This document shows, piece after piece, positions 46,658-55,060 of a DNA stretch of 64,000 nucleotides; position 1 is the stretch's first letter, and every line of letters begins with the position of its first letter. The notes below the pieces were generated by a model, which saw nothing but the letters and a program-made list of their open reading frames with translations, ran no database searches and was not told where the DNA came from. This stretch comes from Fusicatenibacter saccharivorans (GTDB taxonomy: Bacteria; Bacillota; Clostridia; Lachnospirales; Lachnospiraceae). The stretch covers positions 223,582 to 287,581 of the forward strand of contig NZ_JADNOP010000001.1 in assembly GCF_015557635.1 (NCBI RefSeq), given 5' to 3'. The translations under genes were made by a program, and so were the position numbers.

Positions 46658-47179
46658 TTATTCTTTTTTTATTCTGACGGGAATCCCATACACAACCTCG
46701 GTCACACAGTCCGCCATCTCTGCCAGACGTACATTAATGTTTCCCAGGATCCGCTGGTATTCCATCGTCTCCTCCTCATATCGGTATCCGTCCGAAAAAA
46801 TTTCATTCGTCACCAGAACCAGATTCCGCGCCTGATTGGCCAGACGGGAAACGCCCGCAAGAATTTCCTCCTCCGTCCGCGCTTTTCCCGCCCCGGATGG
46901 ATCAAATATTTCATTTGCCGTGAGATTCGACATACATTCGAGCAGCACATCGCTTCCCGGTTCCAGCTCCACTTCTTTTAAATTCGTATAACACTCAATC
47001 GTCGAAAACTTCTTTGCCGCGCGCATCTTCCGGTGGCGTGCAATACGCGCCTGCCCTTCCGCACCGAACGGCTGCATCGTTGCGATATAAACCCTCCGTG
47101 TTCCGCCAAAATCCAGAATACACTGCTCCGCATACGCCGATTTTCCGCTGCCGCTGCCGCCTGTAACCAGATGTATCAT
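46658..47179 (-). CDS. cobU: Adenosylcobinamide kinase / guanylyltransferase
   Basis: CobU phosphorylates adenosylcobinamide and then adds GMP from GTP. The 173-residue protein has the P-loop GGSGSGKS at its N-terminus, a guanylylation region (about 40-60; RRVYIATMQPFGAEGQ and RHRKMRAAKKF) and VTNEIFSDGYRYEEET. It is full length and precedes cobS, in contrast to the shorter paralogue at 45476-45883. Confidence 0.95.
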   Translation of the reverse strand: MIHLVTGGSGSGKSAYAEQCILDFGGTRRVYIATMQPFGAEGQARIARHRKMRAAKKFSTIECYTNLKEVELEPGSDVLLECMSNLTANEIFDPSGAGKARTEEEILAGVSRLANQARNLVLVTNEIFSDGYRYEEETMEYQRILGNINVRLAEMADCVTEVVYGIPVRIKKE

Positions 47180-47196
47180 CGTTTCACCTGCCTTTT

Positions 47197-48246
47197 TTAA
47201 GTCAGCGGCACATACGTTTCGATCTGTGCCTCGTCAAATGTCGCCATGCCGCGGTATACGGCATTTGCCTGATCCAGAATCGGGAAAATCATGATGGCGC
47301 CCGTTCCCTCGCCCAGACACATATCGCAGTGCAGAAAGGCTTCTTTTCCAAGCTCTGCAAGCAGCAGATGCGCCGCCGGCTCCTTCGATACGTGCGAAGC
47401 AATCATATAGTCCTTTGCAAACGGTGCAATCCGTGCAGCAAGAAGCGCTGCCACACAGGAAATAAAGCCGTCCATCACAACCGGAACGCCATGTGCGGCC
47501 CCTGCAAGAAAGACACCCGCCATGCCGGCAATGTCAAAACCGCCGACCTTTGCCAGCACATCGATGGGATCGGACGGATCCGGCTGATTGATGGCAATCG
47601 CTTTTTCAATCGCTGCAATTTTCCGCGCAAGACCTTCACTCGAAAGCCCGGCGCCCCGTCCCGTCAGTTCCGGAACCGGCTGATTCAGGAAAACGGCTGC
47701 CATTGCACTGCTCGTCGTCGTATTTCCAATGCCCATCTCACCGGTTGCCATCAGCTGATAGCCCGCCGCAATTTTTTCTTCCGCCACGGCGATTCCTGTT
47801 TCAAGCGCACGAACGGCCTCTTCCCTTGTCATCGCCGGGCCTTTTGCCATATTTTTTGTTCCATACGCAACTTTATACCGCGGAACCTTCGTATCGCGCG
47901 CCATTCCGATATCAATCGGAAACAGATCCGCATGCGCACCGCGGCAGAGAATGGCTGCTGTCGCCTTCTCCTGCAGAAAATTTTCCGCAACTGTCGCTGT
48001 CACTTCCTGACCGCTCTGCGTCACGTTTTCTTCCACAACGCCATTGTCCGCACAGAACGTCAGAAGTGCTCTTTTTTCAATCGAAATCTCCTCTTTTCCG
48101 GTGATTCCGGCAATCTGGATGAGCACGTCCTCCAGCTTTCCGAGGCTGTGGAGCGGCTTTGCAATGCCGTCCCAGTGAGCCTTGGCACGATCCATCGCCT
48201 CTTTCGAAAGCGGATGGATCTGTTCGATTGTTTCCTGTAATGTCAT
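47197..48246 (-). CDS. cobT: Nicotinate-nucleotide-dimethylbenzimidazole phosphoribosyltransferase
   Basis: CobT activates the lower ligand base by transferring phosphoribose from nicotinate mononucleotide. The 349-residue protein begins MTLQETIEQIHPL and contains LTFCADNGVVEENVTQSG and ATGEMGIGNTTTSSA. The catalytic Glu is in CLGEGTGA near the C-terminus. The ATG at 48246 is chosen; an extension to 48357 would run into the SleB-like gene. It opens the lower-ligand gene block, with only 35 bases after the SleB-like gene and no visible promoter. Confidence 0.96.
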   Translation of the reverse strand: MTLQETIEQIHPLSKEAMDRAKAHWDGIAKPLHSLGKLEDVLIQIAGITGKEEISIEKRALLTFCADNGVVEENVTQSGQEVTATVAENFLQEKATAAILCRGAHADLFPIDIGMARDTKVPRYKVAYGTKNMAKGPAMTREEAVRALETGIAVAEEKIAAGYQLMATGEMGIGNTTTSSAMAAVFLNQPVPELTGRGAGLSSEGLARKIAAIEKAIAINQPDPSDPIDVLAKVGGFDIAGMAGVFLAGAAHGVPVVMDGFISCVAALLAARIAPFAKDYMIASHVSKEPAAHLLLAELGKEAFLHCDMCLGEGTGAIMIFPILDQANAVYRGMATFDEAQIETYVPLT

Positions 48247-48281
48247 CTTTTGTTCGCCCCTTCTTTCGATATGACGTCCGA

Positions 48282-50513
48282 TCAGCTCTGTTTTTTCACC
48301 CAGTTCACAAAGAAAATATGGGAATCTTCCCGCGCTGTTCCGCTGGAAGTTGTCCATTTATAGGTGTATGTATATGTCACACATTTTTCTTTATCCATAT
48401 TCAGATTTTTAAATGCTTTCGGAGTCATGAAATATAGATAATCAAAATCATCTCTCGTATCGCCAAAGCCCGGGATCACACGCTTTGTGCCGTTCTTCAG
48501 ATATGCATCCATGATCGACTGGGATTCATCCACTGCACCGTAGGCTCCATTATTTTTCAGCTGATTGATAATCGAACTGCTCTGCTCCGCAATTCCCGTC
48601 AGATAGTTTGTCAGACTTCCGTTCCGCGCCGGTTCAAACTGCTGCTGTTTATAAATCGCGGTGCGGAGCGAAATATTCTGTGCCGCCATCCGGTTCCGGA
48701 TGACCATCGCAACTGCCGTCATACCTGTTTTTCTCTGGACACCCGCCTCCGCACTGCAGATAGCCGCAAAGAAATCACGGTCACTCACAGACGGATCCGT
48801 GTAATACTGATGCTCCATCGTATAATATTTTCCGCTTACGCTGTCCTTTGCACGCACATACTGGCTCGAGCCGAGAATGCACACTCCGTTTTCGTCAAAG
48901 CTGTAGTACCAGTTGCTGCTGTTCTTTTTCAGCAGAGCGTAATACGATTTTACCATCTTTCCGTCGCTTCCAAAGTAATACCAGCCCGTCTGCGGATCAC
49001 CGCTTACCATCCGTTTCTGTGCATTGAGCCACTGGTTCTTTGCCATGCCTCCCCAGTCTTTAAAGTAATAGGAAGCGCCGTTAATAGTCCGCTCTCCCGT
49101 CACCATCACGCCGTTGGCATCGGCATAGTAACTGTTGTTTAAATGCGTAAAGAAGGTATTGCGGTACATCGCACCATTTTCCCGGAAGTAATACCACTGG
49201 TTCTCTTTCGAAAGCCAGCCCGTCACCATCTTTCCATCCGCATCGGCATAATACGTTTCACCGCCAAGCTGGAAAAAGGTACTACGGTACATGCCGCCCC
49301 AGCCCCGGAAATAATAATACGTACCATTGATTTTCTGCCAGCCGGTTACCATCTTTCCATCTGCATTCACACGATATGTATTGTTGTCATATTCAAAAAA
49401 GCGGTCAAAATACTGCTCTCCGGTTTCATCAAAATAGTAATATGTACTGCCCTGCTGCAGCCAGCCGACGGTCAGTTTTCCATCTGCAGCCGCATGGCAG
49501 ACACTCGTTCCGTTTTTGATGAATGCATTCTGATACATGCCGCCCCAGTCCTTGAAATAGTACCAGTCACCGTCGATCTGTTTTTTTCCGACAGCCATCT
49601 TTCCGTTCTCATCGGCATAGTAAAGTGCACTTCCTGTCGGTGCTTTGAAAAAGGTGCTGCGGTACATGCCGCCCCAGCTTCGGAAATAATACCAGGTTCC
49701 ATCCTGCAGCAGCCAGCCGGTCGTCATCTTTCCATCCGTATCAACATGATAAATATTATTTTTATGCGTCAGAAAGGTGTTTTGTGCCATGCCGCCCCAG
49801 CTTCGGAAGTAATACCAGATCCCGTCAATCTGTTCGAACCCGGATGCCATTTTTCCATCCGCATCAACATAATACGTATTCTTGTCATACTCAAAAAAAC
49901 GATTCCGGTACATCGCGCCCTGATCATCAAAATAATAATACACATCATCGATCAGTTTCCAGCCGGTCGCCATTTTTCCGTCCGCATCAGAATAATACGG
50001 TACATTTTTCACGGTGTAAAAGGCATCCCGGTAAACACCGCCCCAGCTTTGGAAATAATACCAGGCTCCATCAAGTTTTTTCCAGCCGACCGCCATTTTT
50101 CCGTCATTATTCAGGTAGTAACGGTTCTTGTCGTACTCTCTCCAGGCTCCTTTGACAATGGTACCATCCGGATCCTTAAAATACCAGATCCCGTTCTCAT
50201 TCACCCATGGGTAATAGCTTCCAGCCTGCACGGATACCGCCGTCTCTTCGGGATTTCCGCTCTGTACTTCTGCCGCCGGAAGATCCGAGGCGGCATTTTC
50301 CGCTGTCGAATCCGGCGTCTCCGTTTCTGTCATCTCCGGCGTATTTTCGTCTGTGGTTTCCGCCTCCGATGTTTCTTCTGTTTCTTCCTGTGTAACAGCA
50401 GAAGCCTCATTTACCAGACTCTGCTCTGTGCCTGCTCCAAATACGTTCGCAGCACTGACAGCGGTTGTCACGCAGGTTGCCGCCAGTACTCCCCTGATTA
50501 CTTTATTTTTCAT
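48282..50513 (-). CDS. Secreted cell-wall-binding repeat protein with SleB-like hydrolase domain
   Basis: The 743-residue protein has a signal peptide (about 1-26) and an acidic Thr/Glu-rich spacer (about 35-95). A long array of about 20-residue aromatic repeats follows (WYYF, NTYYVDADGKM, GW), like choline- or glucan-binding repeats, to about residue 570. The C-terminal domain (about 590-743) contains ICSAEAGVQRKTGMTAVAMVIRNR, similar to SleB-type cell-wall hydrolases with a Glu-centred active site. It is likely held on the wall by its repeats and cuts or remodels peptidoglycan, perhaps in spores or at division. GGGAG precedes the ATG; no separate promoter is obvious. Confidence 0.82.
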   Translation of the reverse strand: MKNKVIRGVLAATCVTTAVSAANVFGAGTEQSLVNEASAVTQEETEETSEAETTDENTPEMTETETPDSTAENAASDLPAAEVQSGNPEETAVSVQAGSYYPWVNENGIWYFKDPDGTIVKGAWREYDKNRYYLNNDGKMAVGWKKLDGAWYYFQSWGGVYRDAFYTVKNVPYYSDADGKMATGWKLIDDVYYYFDDQGAMYRNRFFEYDKNTYYVDADGKMASGFEQIDGIWYYFRSWGGMAQNTFLTHKNNIYHVDTDGKMTTGWLLQDGTWYYFRSWGGMYRSTFFKAPTGSALYYADENGKMAVGKKQIDGDWYYFKDWGGMYQNAFIKNGTSVCHAAADGKLTVGWLQQGSTYYYFDETGEQYFDRFFEYDNNTYRVNADGKMVTGWQKINGTYYYFRGWGGMYRSTFFQLGGETYYADADGKMVTGWLSKENQWYYFRENGAMYRNTFFTHLNNSYYADANGVMVTGERTINGASYYFKDWGGMAKNQWLNAQKRMVSGDPQTGWYYFGSDGKMVKSYYALLKKNSSNWYYSFDENGVCILGSSQYVRAKDSVSGKYYTMEHQYYTDPSVSDRDFFAAICSAEAGVQRKTGMTAVAMVIRNRMAAQNISLRTAIYKQQQFEPARNGSLTNYLTGIAEQSSSIINQLKNNGAYGAVDESQSIMDAYLKNGTKRVIPGFGDTRDDFDYLYFMTPKAFKNLNMDKEKCVTYTYTYKWTTSSGTAREDSHIFFVNWVKKQS

Positions 50514-50533
50514 TATTTATTCTTCTCTCCCTG

Positions 50534-50573
50534 CAAAAACAGGCAAAGCCTGCTGTGTGCTCTGCCTGTTTTA
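50534..50573 (-). terminator. Terminator after thrC
   Basis: An imperfect stem (AACAGGCA.AG and CT.TGCCTGTT) with a T run follows the thrC stop on the minus strand. Confidence 0.75.
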
Positions 50574-50594
50574 AAATTCTGCTCCTGCTTTATC

Positions 50595-52079
50595 TTATTT
50601 CAAAAACGCCCGAACAGTCTCCGGCATCTGATCTACATCACACTCTGTCGTATGAAGCACCGGTGCAGTACGGATTTCTTCGATCGCACGCGGAATCTCG
50701 GTATTGGCAAGTGCAGACAGCTTGTCTACCTGCTCCAGTACTGGAAGGGTGTCATACTCCGGTGCAATCGCTGCAAGAACGCTGCTTGTAAATTTATACG
50801 GGCTTGCGGTAGATGCGATGACGGTCTTAGTTTCGTCATAGGTTTCCTCGCGGTATTTTCCGTATACAGCCGCTGCAACCGCGGTATGGGTATCAATCAC
50901 ATATCCGGTATCGCTGTACAGTTTTGCAATCGCGTCTGCTGTCTCCTGTTCGGATGCATAATTGCCGTAGAAGTCTGCCAGCTCTTTTTTCATCGCATCG
51001 GTGATCTCATATTTTCCGTCCTTTGCAAGATCCTGCATCAGCTCGCGGTCTGCTGCTTCGCTGTTTCCGGCGATGCGGTAGATCAGACGCTCCAGATTGC
51101 TCGAGATCAGGATATCCATGGACGGTGATGTTGTCAGAATAAAGTCTCTGTTTCTGTCGTAAACGCCGGTGCGGAAGAAGTCAAACAGAACTTTGTTCTC
51201 ATTGGAAGCGCAGATCAGTTTTGCGATCGGCAGTCCCATCTGTTTTGCATAGAATGCAGCGAGAATATTTCCGAAGTTTCCGGTCGGAACGGTTACATTG
51301 ATCTTTTCTCCGTCTGCAATCTCTCCGTTTTTCACCAGGTTTGCGTAAGCATATACGTAGTAGACGACCTGCGGAACGAGTCTTCCGATGTTGATCGAGT
51401 TTGCAGAGCTGAACTGGAAACCTTTATCTGCCAGCTCTTTTCCAAGCTCTTTGTCGTTAAACATTTTCTTCACGCCGGTCTGTGCGTCGTCGAAGTTTCC
51501 GTGGATGGCAACAACGTGGGTATTTTTGCCCTTCTGTGTTACCATCTGTTTTTCCTGAATCGGGCTTACGCCGTTCTTCGGGTAAAATACAATAATTCTG
51601 GTGCCCGGCACATCTGCAAAGCCTGCCATTGCTGCTTTTCCGGTATCTCCAGATGTAGCAGTTAAGATAACGATCTCATTTTTCACGCCGTTTTTCTTTG
51701 CGGCGGTCGTCATCAGATGCGGCAGAATGGAAAGTGCCATGTCCTTGAACGCGATCGTTGCGCCGTGGAACAGCTCCAGATAGTAAACACCGTCTGCTTT
51801 TGTCAGCGGTGCAATTTCCTCTGTGTCAAATTTTGCATCGTATGCGTTTGCAATACAGTTTTTCAGTTCATCTTCTGTAAAGTCGGTAAGAAAACGGCTC
51901 ATTACCTCGTATGCCACTTCCTGATAGCTCATAGCCGCAAGTTTTTCCATGGGAACATCCAGTGCTGGAATGGAGGTCGGTACAAATAATCCGCCGTCGT
52001 CGGACAGACCCTTTAAGATTGCCTGGGATGCAGTTACGGTTTCTCCATTGCCTCTGGTACTTTTGTATAATACTTCCAT
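50595..52079 (-). CDS. thrC: Threonine synthase
   Basis: This PLP enzyme converts O-phosphohomoserine to threonine. The 494-residue protein has LFHGATIAFKDMAL, with the PLP lysine at K112, and TATSGDTGKAAMAGF for phosphate binding. It belongs to the longer, yeast- and proteobacteria-type class. The ATG at 52079 follows GAAGGAGAG. Earlier in-frame starts up to 52229 fall in the promoter region and are not used. Promoter at 52173-52201. Confidence 0.96.
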   Translation of the reverse strand: MEVLYKSTRGNGETVTASQAILKGLSDDGGLFVPTSIPALDVPMEKLAAMSYQEVAYEVMSRFLTDFTEDELKNCIANAYDAKFDTEEIAPLTKADGVYYLELFHGATIAFKDMALSILPHLMTTAAKKNGVKNEIVILTATSGDTGKAAMAGFADVPGTRIIVFYPKNGVSPIQEKQMVTQKGKNTHVVAIHGNFDDAQTGVKKMFNDKELGKELADKGFQFSSANSINIGRLVPQVVYYVYAYANLVKNGEIADGEKINVTVPTGNFGNILAAFYAKQMGLPIAKLICASNENKVLFDFFRTGVYDRNRDFILTTSPSMDILISSNLERLIYRIAGNSEAADRELMQDLAKDGKYEITDAMKKELADFYGNYASEQETADAIAKLYSDTGYVIDTHTAVAAAVYGKYREETYDETKTVIASTASPYKFTSSVLAAIAPEYDTLPVLEQVDKLSALANTEIPRAIEEIRTAPVLHTTECDVDQMPETVRAFLK

Positions 52080-52172
52080 GCTCTTTCTCTCCTTCACTTT
52101 GACTCCCGGCAGAGCCTCTCTAACTCCCGGCCGGATACGTTTCAGATTAGTTTTACCTGTACGCTTCCTCTT

Positions 52173-52201
52173 ATTATAATGGATGAAGTATGAAAAAACA
52201 A
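52173..52201 (-). promoter_or_regulatory. Promoter of thrC
   Basis: TTGTTT (52196-52201), 17 bases, TATAAT (52173-52178) on the minus strand. Confidence 0.65.
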
Positions 52202-52212
52202 CAAAAATATAC

Positions 52213-52245
52213 AAAAAATGACTGTGCACAAAAATGCACAGCCAT
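52213..52245 (-). terminator. Terminator after the YcxB-like gene
   Basis: The stem pairs ATGGCTGTGCA with TGCACAGTCAT (one mismatch or wobble) across a short loop, followed by TTTTTT on the minus strand. Confidence 0.8.
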
Positions 52246-52288
52246 TTTCCACCATTCTGCCAAAATATTTTTTGTCAGAATGTATGAT

Positions 52289-52894
52289 TTAATTTTCGTC
52301 GGACTCCTCCGTTTTTGCTTCGCCGTCTTCTAACGCCGGAGCTTCCCTTTCTGTCTCCTCGAGTGCGAGTGCCTCTTCCTCTTTTTCCGCATTCTCTGCG
52401 ATTTTATCTTCCGCCCAGGTCACAAACGCTGCCGCGTCTCCGATTTCAAAGCGTTTCTTATCGAGAAAGGTGCTTCTGCCTCCGATGGTGATGCGGATAA
52501 AGTTGTCAAACTCCGTCACCTTTGTCAGCTCTTCGAGCGGAATATCAGTGCTTCTGCCCTCTTTTTCGTATGTCATTGTGAGCACCTGCTCAGTAAAACG
52601 AAGGGTACGTTCTCCAAGGAGTCCTCTCTTTTTGCATTTTTTCATCTGTGAACGTGCCATCAGATTCGGCAGAAACGTACACAGAAGTGCCATCAGAATG
52701 GAGATTCCAAGATTGAAGAAGTCTCCCGGCATGATAAATCCCCGCGCTGCTGCACCGTAGATCATAAAAGCGATCGCAGCCACAACAGCAATCCCTGTAA
52801 TGATCCGCAGTACCAGACGTACTTTTTTTATCTCGGTGCCGTAAATCTCCACAAACATTCCTTTGGTGTATTCAATTTTGTTTTTAAACAGCAT
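52289..52894 (-). CDS. YcxB-like membrane protein
   Basis: The 201-residue protein has two membrane helices (about 27-50 and 60-80). A cytoplasmic domain of about 75 residues follows (about 90-165), then a strongly acidic Glu-rich C-terminal tail. The pattern fits the YcxB family (EQVLTMTYEKEGRST then LTKVTEFDNFIRITI). No function is known. It lies 16 bases after leuA and may be cotranscribed, before a terminator at 52213-52245. Confidence 0.8.
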   Translation of the reverse strand: MLFKNKIEYTKGMFVEIYGTEIKKVRLVLRIITGIAVVAAIAFMIYGAAARGFIMPGDFFNLGISILMALLCTFLPNLMARSQMKKCKKRGLLGERTLRFTEQVLTMTYEKEGRSTDIPLEELTKVTEFDNFIRITIGGRSTFLDKKRFEIGDAAAFVTWAEDKIAENAEKEEEALALEETEREAPALEDGEAKTEESDEN

Positions 52895-52909
52895 ATGCTC
52901 TCTCTTTTC

Positions 52910-54571
52910 TTATCGGTTGTTGATTGCAGTTACCAGCGCGTCGATGGAAGCGCGGATGATATCCGGATCTACGCCTGCGCCCCAGGAAAGGATTCCGTCC
53001 GGCTTTTTGATGCCGACGTAGGCAATTGCCTGTGCACTTGAGCTCTGCTCCAGCGCGTGCTCCGTATAGCTGACCAGATCATACTGCAGATTGTACTGCT
53101 GTTTCAGCGCGTTGCTGACAGCATTCAGACGGCCGTTTCCTTCTGCATATACAGTTGCATACTCACCGCCCTCGTAATTGGAGGTAACCTGTGCTTCAAT
53201 TCTGCCCTCATCGAGCTGTTTAAAGTGAACGCCGTTGATGTTGTACGGTGTCGTTACGTTCTCGAAGGTATCTTTAAAGAGTTCAAAGATCTCATCCGGA
53301 CGCAGCTCTTTATGCAGATGATCGGAAACGGATTTTGCGGTATAGCTCATAGCCTCGCGCATCTTCGCCGGCAGATTCAGGCCGTATTTCGTCTCCAGAA
53401 TATAGCCGACACCGCCCTTTCCAGACTGGCTGTTGATGCGGATGACGTCTGCATCGTAGTTTCTTCCGATATCGGTCGGATCGATCGGCAGATACGGAAC
53501 GGTCCAGGTATCCGGTGCTTTCTCCTCGATCCAGTGCATGCCTTTTGCGATCGCATCCTGATGGGAACCGGAGAAGGCTGCAAATACGAGAGATCCGCAA
53601 TACGGGCTTCTCGGGTTGATGCTCATACCGGTGAAGGATTCAAATGCATGGCAGAGTTTCGGCATATCGGAGAAGTCAAGCTCCGGATCGACGCCCTGCA
53701 TGTACATGTTCATGCCGACCGTGATAATATCCACGTTTCCGGTTCTCTCGCCGTTTCCGAACAGCGTTCCCTCGATACGGTCTGCTCCGGCAAGGATACC
53801 CATCTCTGCATCGGAAACGCCGCAGCCGCGGTCATTGTGCGGATGAAGGGAAAGAACGACATTATCGCGGTATTTCAGGTTTTTGCTCATGTATTCCACC
53901 TGGCTTGCATAAACGTGCGGCATGGAAAGCTCCACGGTGCTCGGCAGGTTGATGATGGCTTTGCGGTCTGCAGTCGGCTGCCATACGTCGAGAACGGCGT
54001 TGCACACCTCAAGCGCATATTCCGGCTCGGTTCCGGTAAAGCTCTCCGGGCTGTACTCGAAGCGGTATTTCTCGCCGGCCTCTTCTGTCAGCTCTTTTAA
54101 GAGCTTTGCTCCCTCAACGGCGATTTTCAGGATGTCTTCTTTCGATTTTTTGAAGACCTGCTGACGCTGTGCATAGGAAGTGGAATTGTAAACGTGAACG
54201 ATGGCATTCTTGCAGCCCTTTAATGCCTCGAAGGTCTTGCGGATGATATGCTCTCTCGCCTGGGTCAGAACCTGAACGGTTACGTCATCCGGGATCAGAT
54301 CATGCTCGATCAGGGTGCGAAGGAATTCGTACTCGGTCTCAGATGCTGCCGGGAAGCCGACCTCGATCTCTTTGAAACCAACCTCAACGAGGAGTTTGAA
54401 GAATTCTACCTTCTGCTCCAGGCTCATCGGAATTACAAGTGCCTGGTTTCCGTCACGAAGGTCAACGCTGCACCATACCGGTGCTTTGTCAATGCTGTCT
54501 TTTTCTGCCCAGTCCATGCACGGAACCGGCGGCATATAATACTGTTTCTGATACTTCTTTACATTCATCAT
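52910..54571 (-). CDS. leuA: 2-isopropylmalate synthase (LeuA2 class)
   Basis: This enzyme condenses acetyl-CoA with 2-oxoisovalerate in the first step of leucine synthesis. The 553-residue protein has VDLRDGNQALV, the HPHNDRG metal-binding motif and a C-terminal LeuA dimer/regulatory domain. This is the long class used by many Firmicutes and actinobacteria. The ATG at 54571 follows GGGAGG. Upstream lies a T-box leader whose specifier reads the Leu codon CUG. Confidence 0.95.
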   Translation of the reverse strand: MMNVKKYQKQYYMPPVPCMDWAEKDSIDKAPVWCSVDLRDGNQALVIPMSLEQKVEFFKLLVEVGFKEIEVGFPAASETEYEFLRTLIEHDLIPDDVTVQVLTQAREHIIRKTFEALKGCKNAIVHVYNSTSYAQRQQVFKKSKEDILKIAVEGAKLLKELTEEAGEKYRFEYSPESFTGTEPEYALEVCNAVLDVWQPTADRKAIINLPSTVELSMPHVYASQVEYMSKNLKYRDNVVLSLHPHNDRGCGVSDAEMGILAGADRIEGTLFGNGERTGNVDIITVGMNMYMQGVDPELDFSDMPKLCHAFESFTGMSINPRSPYCGSLVFAAFSGSHQDAIAKGMHWIEEKAPDTWTVPYLPIDPTDIGRNYDADVIRINSQSGKGGVGYILETKYGLNLPAKMREAMSYTAKSVSDHLHKELRPDEIFELFKDTFENVTTPYNINGVHFKQLDEGRIEAQVTSNYEGGEYATVYAEGNGRLNAVSNALKQQYNLQYDLVSYTEHALEQSSSAQAIAYVGIKKPDGILSWGAGVDPDIIRASIDALVTAINNR

Positions 54572-54633
54572 GATTTTTTCCTCCCAGAAAGTGAAATACA
54601 ATTTATTCTGCCGACATAAATTCGGGATGAAAG

Positions 54634-54945
54634 CATAAAAAAATCTCTCATCTTCTGTGTCGGCTTCTGACACAAGAGACGAAAGACTTGATATCTTACG
54701 CGGTACCACTCCTGTTTTACAGAGATTTTCTCTGTACACTCTGCGGATACGGATGAAACATCTGCATATCCTGCCCTTCTAACGGTGGGTTTCCGTCTGC
54801 ACCTACTCTTTTTATTCTAAATTTGGGAGCAGCGGCTCTGAGGTCAGTTCCACGGAATTCGTCTGCTGTTTCACATCACCCAACAGCTTTCTGGATTCGG
54901 AAGCTCCATGTAGTATTCCTCTTCTTTGCCTTTTTCCTAACTTGG
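54634..54945 (-). promoter_or_regulatory. Leucine T-box leader of leuA
   Basis: The T-box core AGGAGTGGTACCGCGTAAG (minus strand, 54695-54713) is followed by a terminator stem (about 54645-54680) and a T run. In Stem I, GAA-CUG-ACC places the specifier at 54845-54847, a Leu codon, matching leuA. The region is otherwise non-coding. The matching promoter lies at 54951-54979. Confidence 0.9.
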
Positions 54946-54950
54946 CTCTT

Positions 54951-54979
54951 ATGTTACCATTTTTCTCCATCTCTGTCAA
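54951..54979 (-). promoter_or_regulatory. Promoter of the leuA T-box transcript
   Basis: TTGACA (54974-54979), 17 bases, TAACAT (54951-54956) on the minus strand. Confidence 0.7.
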
Positions 54980-55000
54980 GCGGAAAACGCAGGATTCCGT

Positions 55001-55037
55001 AAAAATACACCCGCCGGAAAGGAGGCTCCGGCGAGTG
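55001..55037 (-). terminator. Terminator after the Lpl-type importer operon
   Basis: An 11-base-pair stem (CTCGCCGGA.. paired with ..CCGGCGGGTG) and a TATTTTTA tail lie 24 bases after the stop of the solute-binding protein gene. Confidence 0.8.
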
Positions 55038-55060
55038 CTCTAACGCATGATTTCGTTGTT

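Noticed and set aside
48960-50150. Tandem repeats resembling a CRISPR or minisatellite array
   Set aside because: The repeat unit is about 60 bases, in frame, and encodes aromatic wall-binding repeats that vary in sequence. There are no unique spacers and no cas genes.
49143-51128. Long plus-strand open frame of 661 codons
   Set aside because: It is antisense to the wall-repeat gene and the end of thrC. The repeat composition of the coding strand creates it; it has no family resemblance and no ribosome site.
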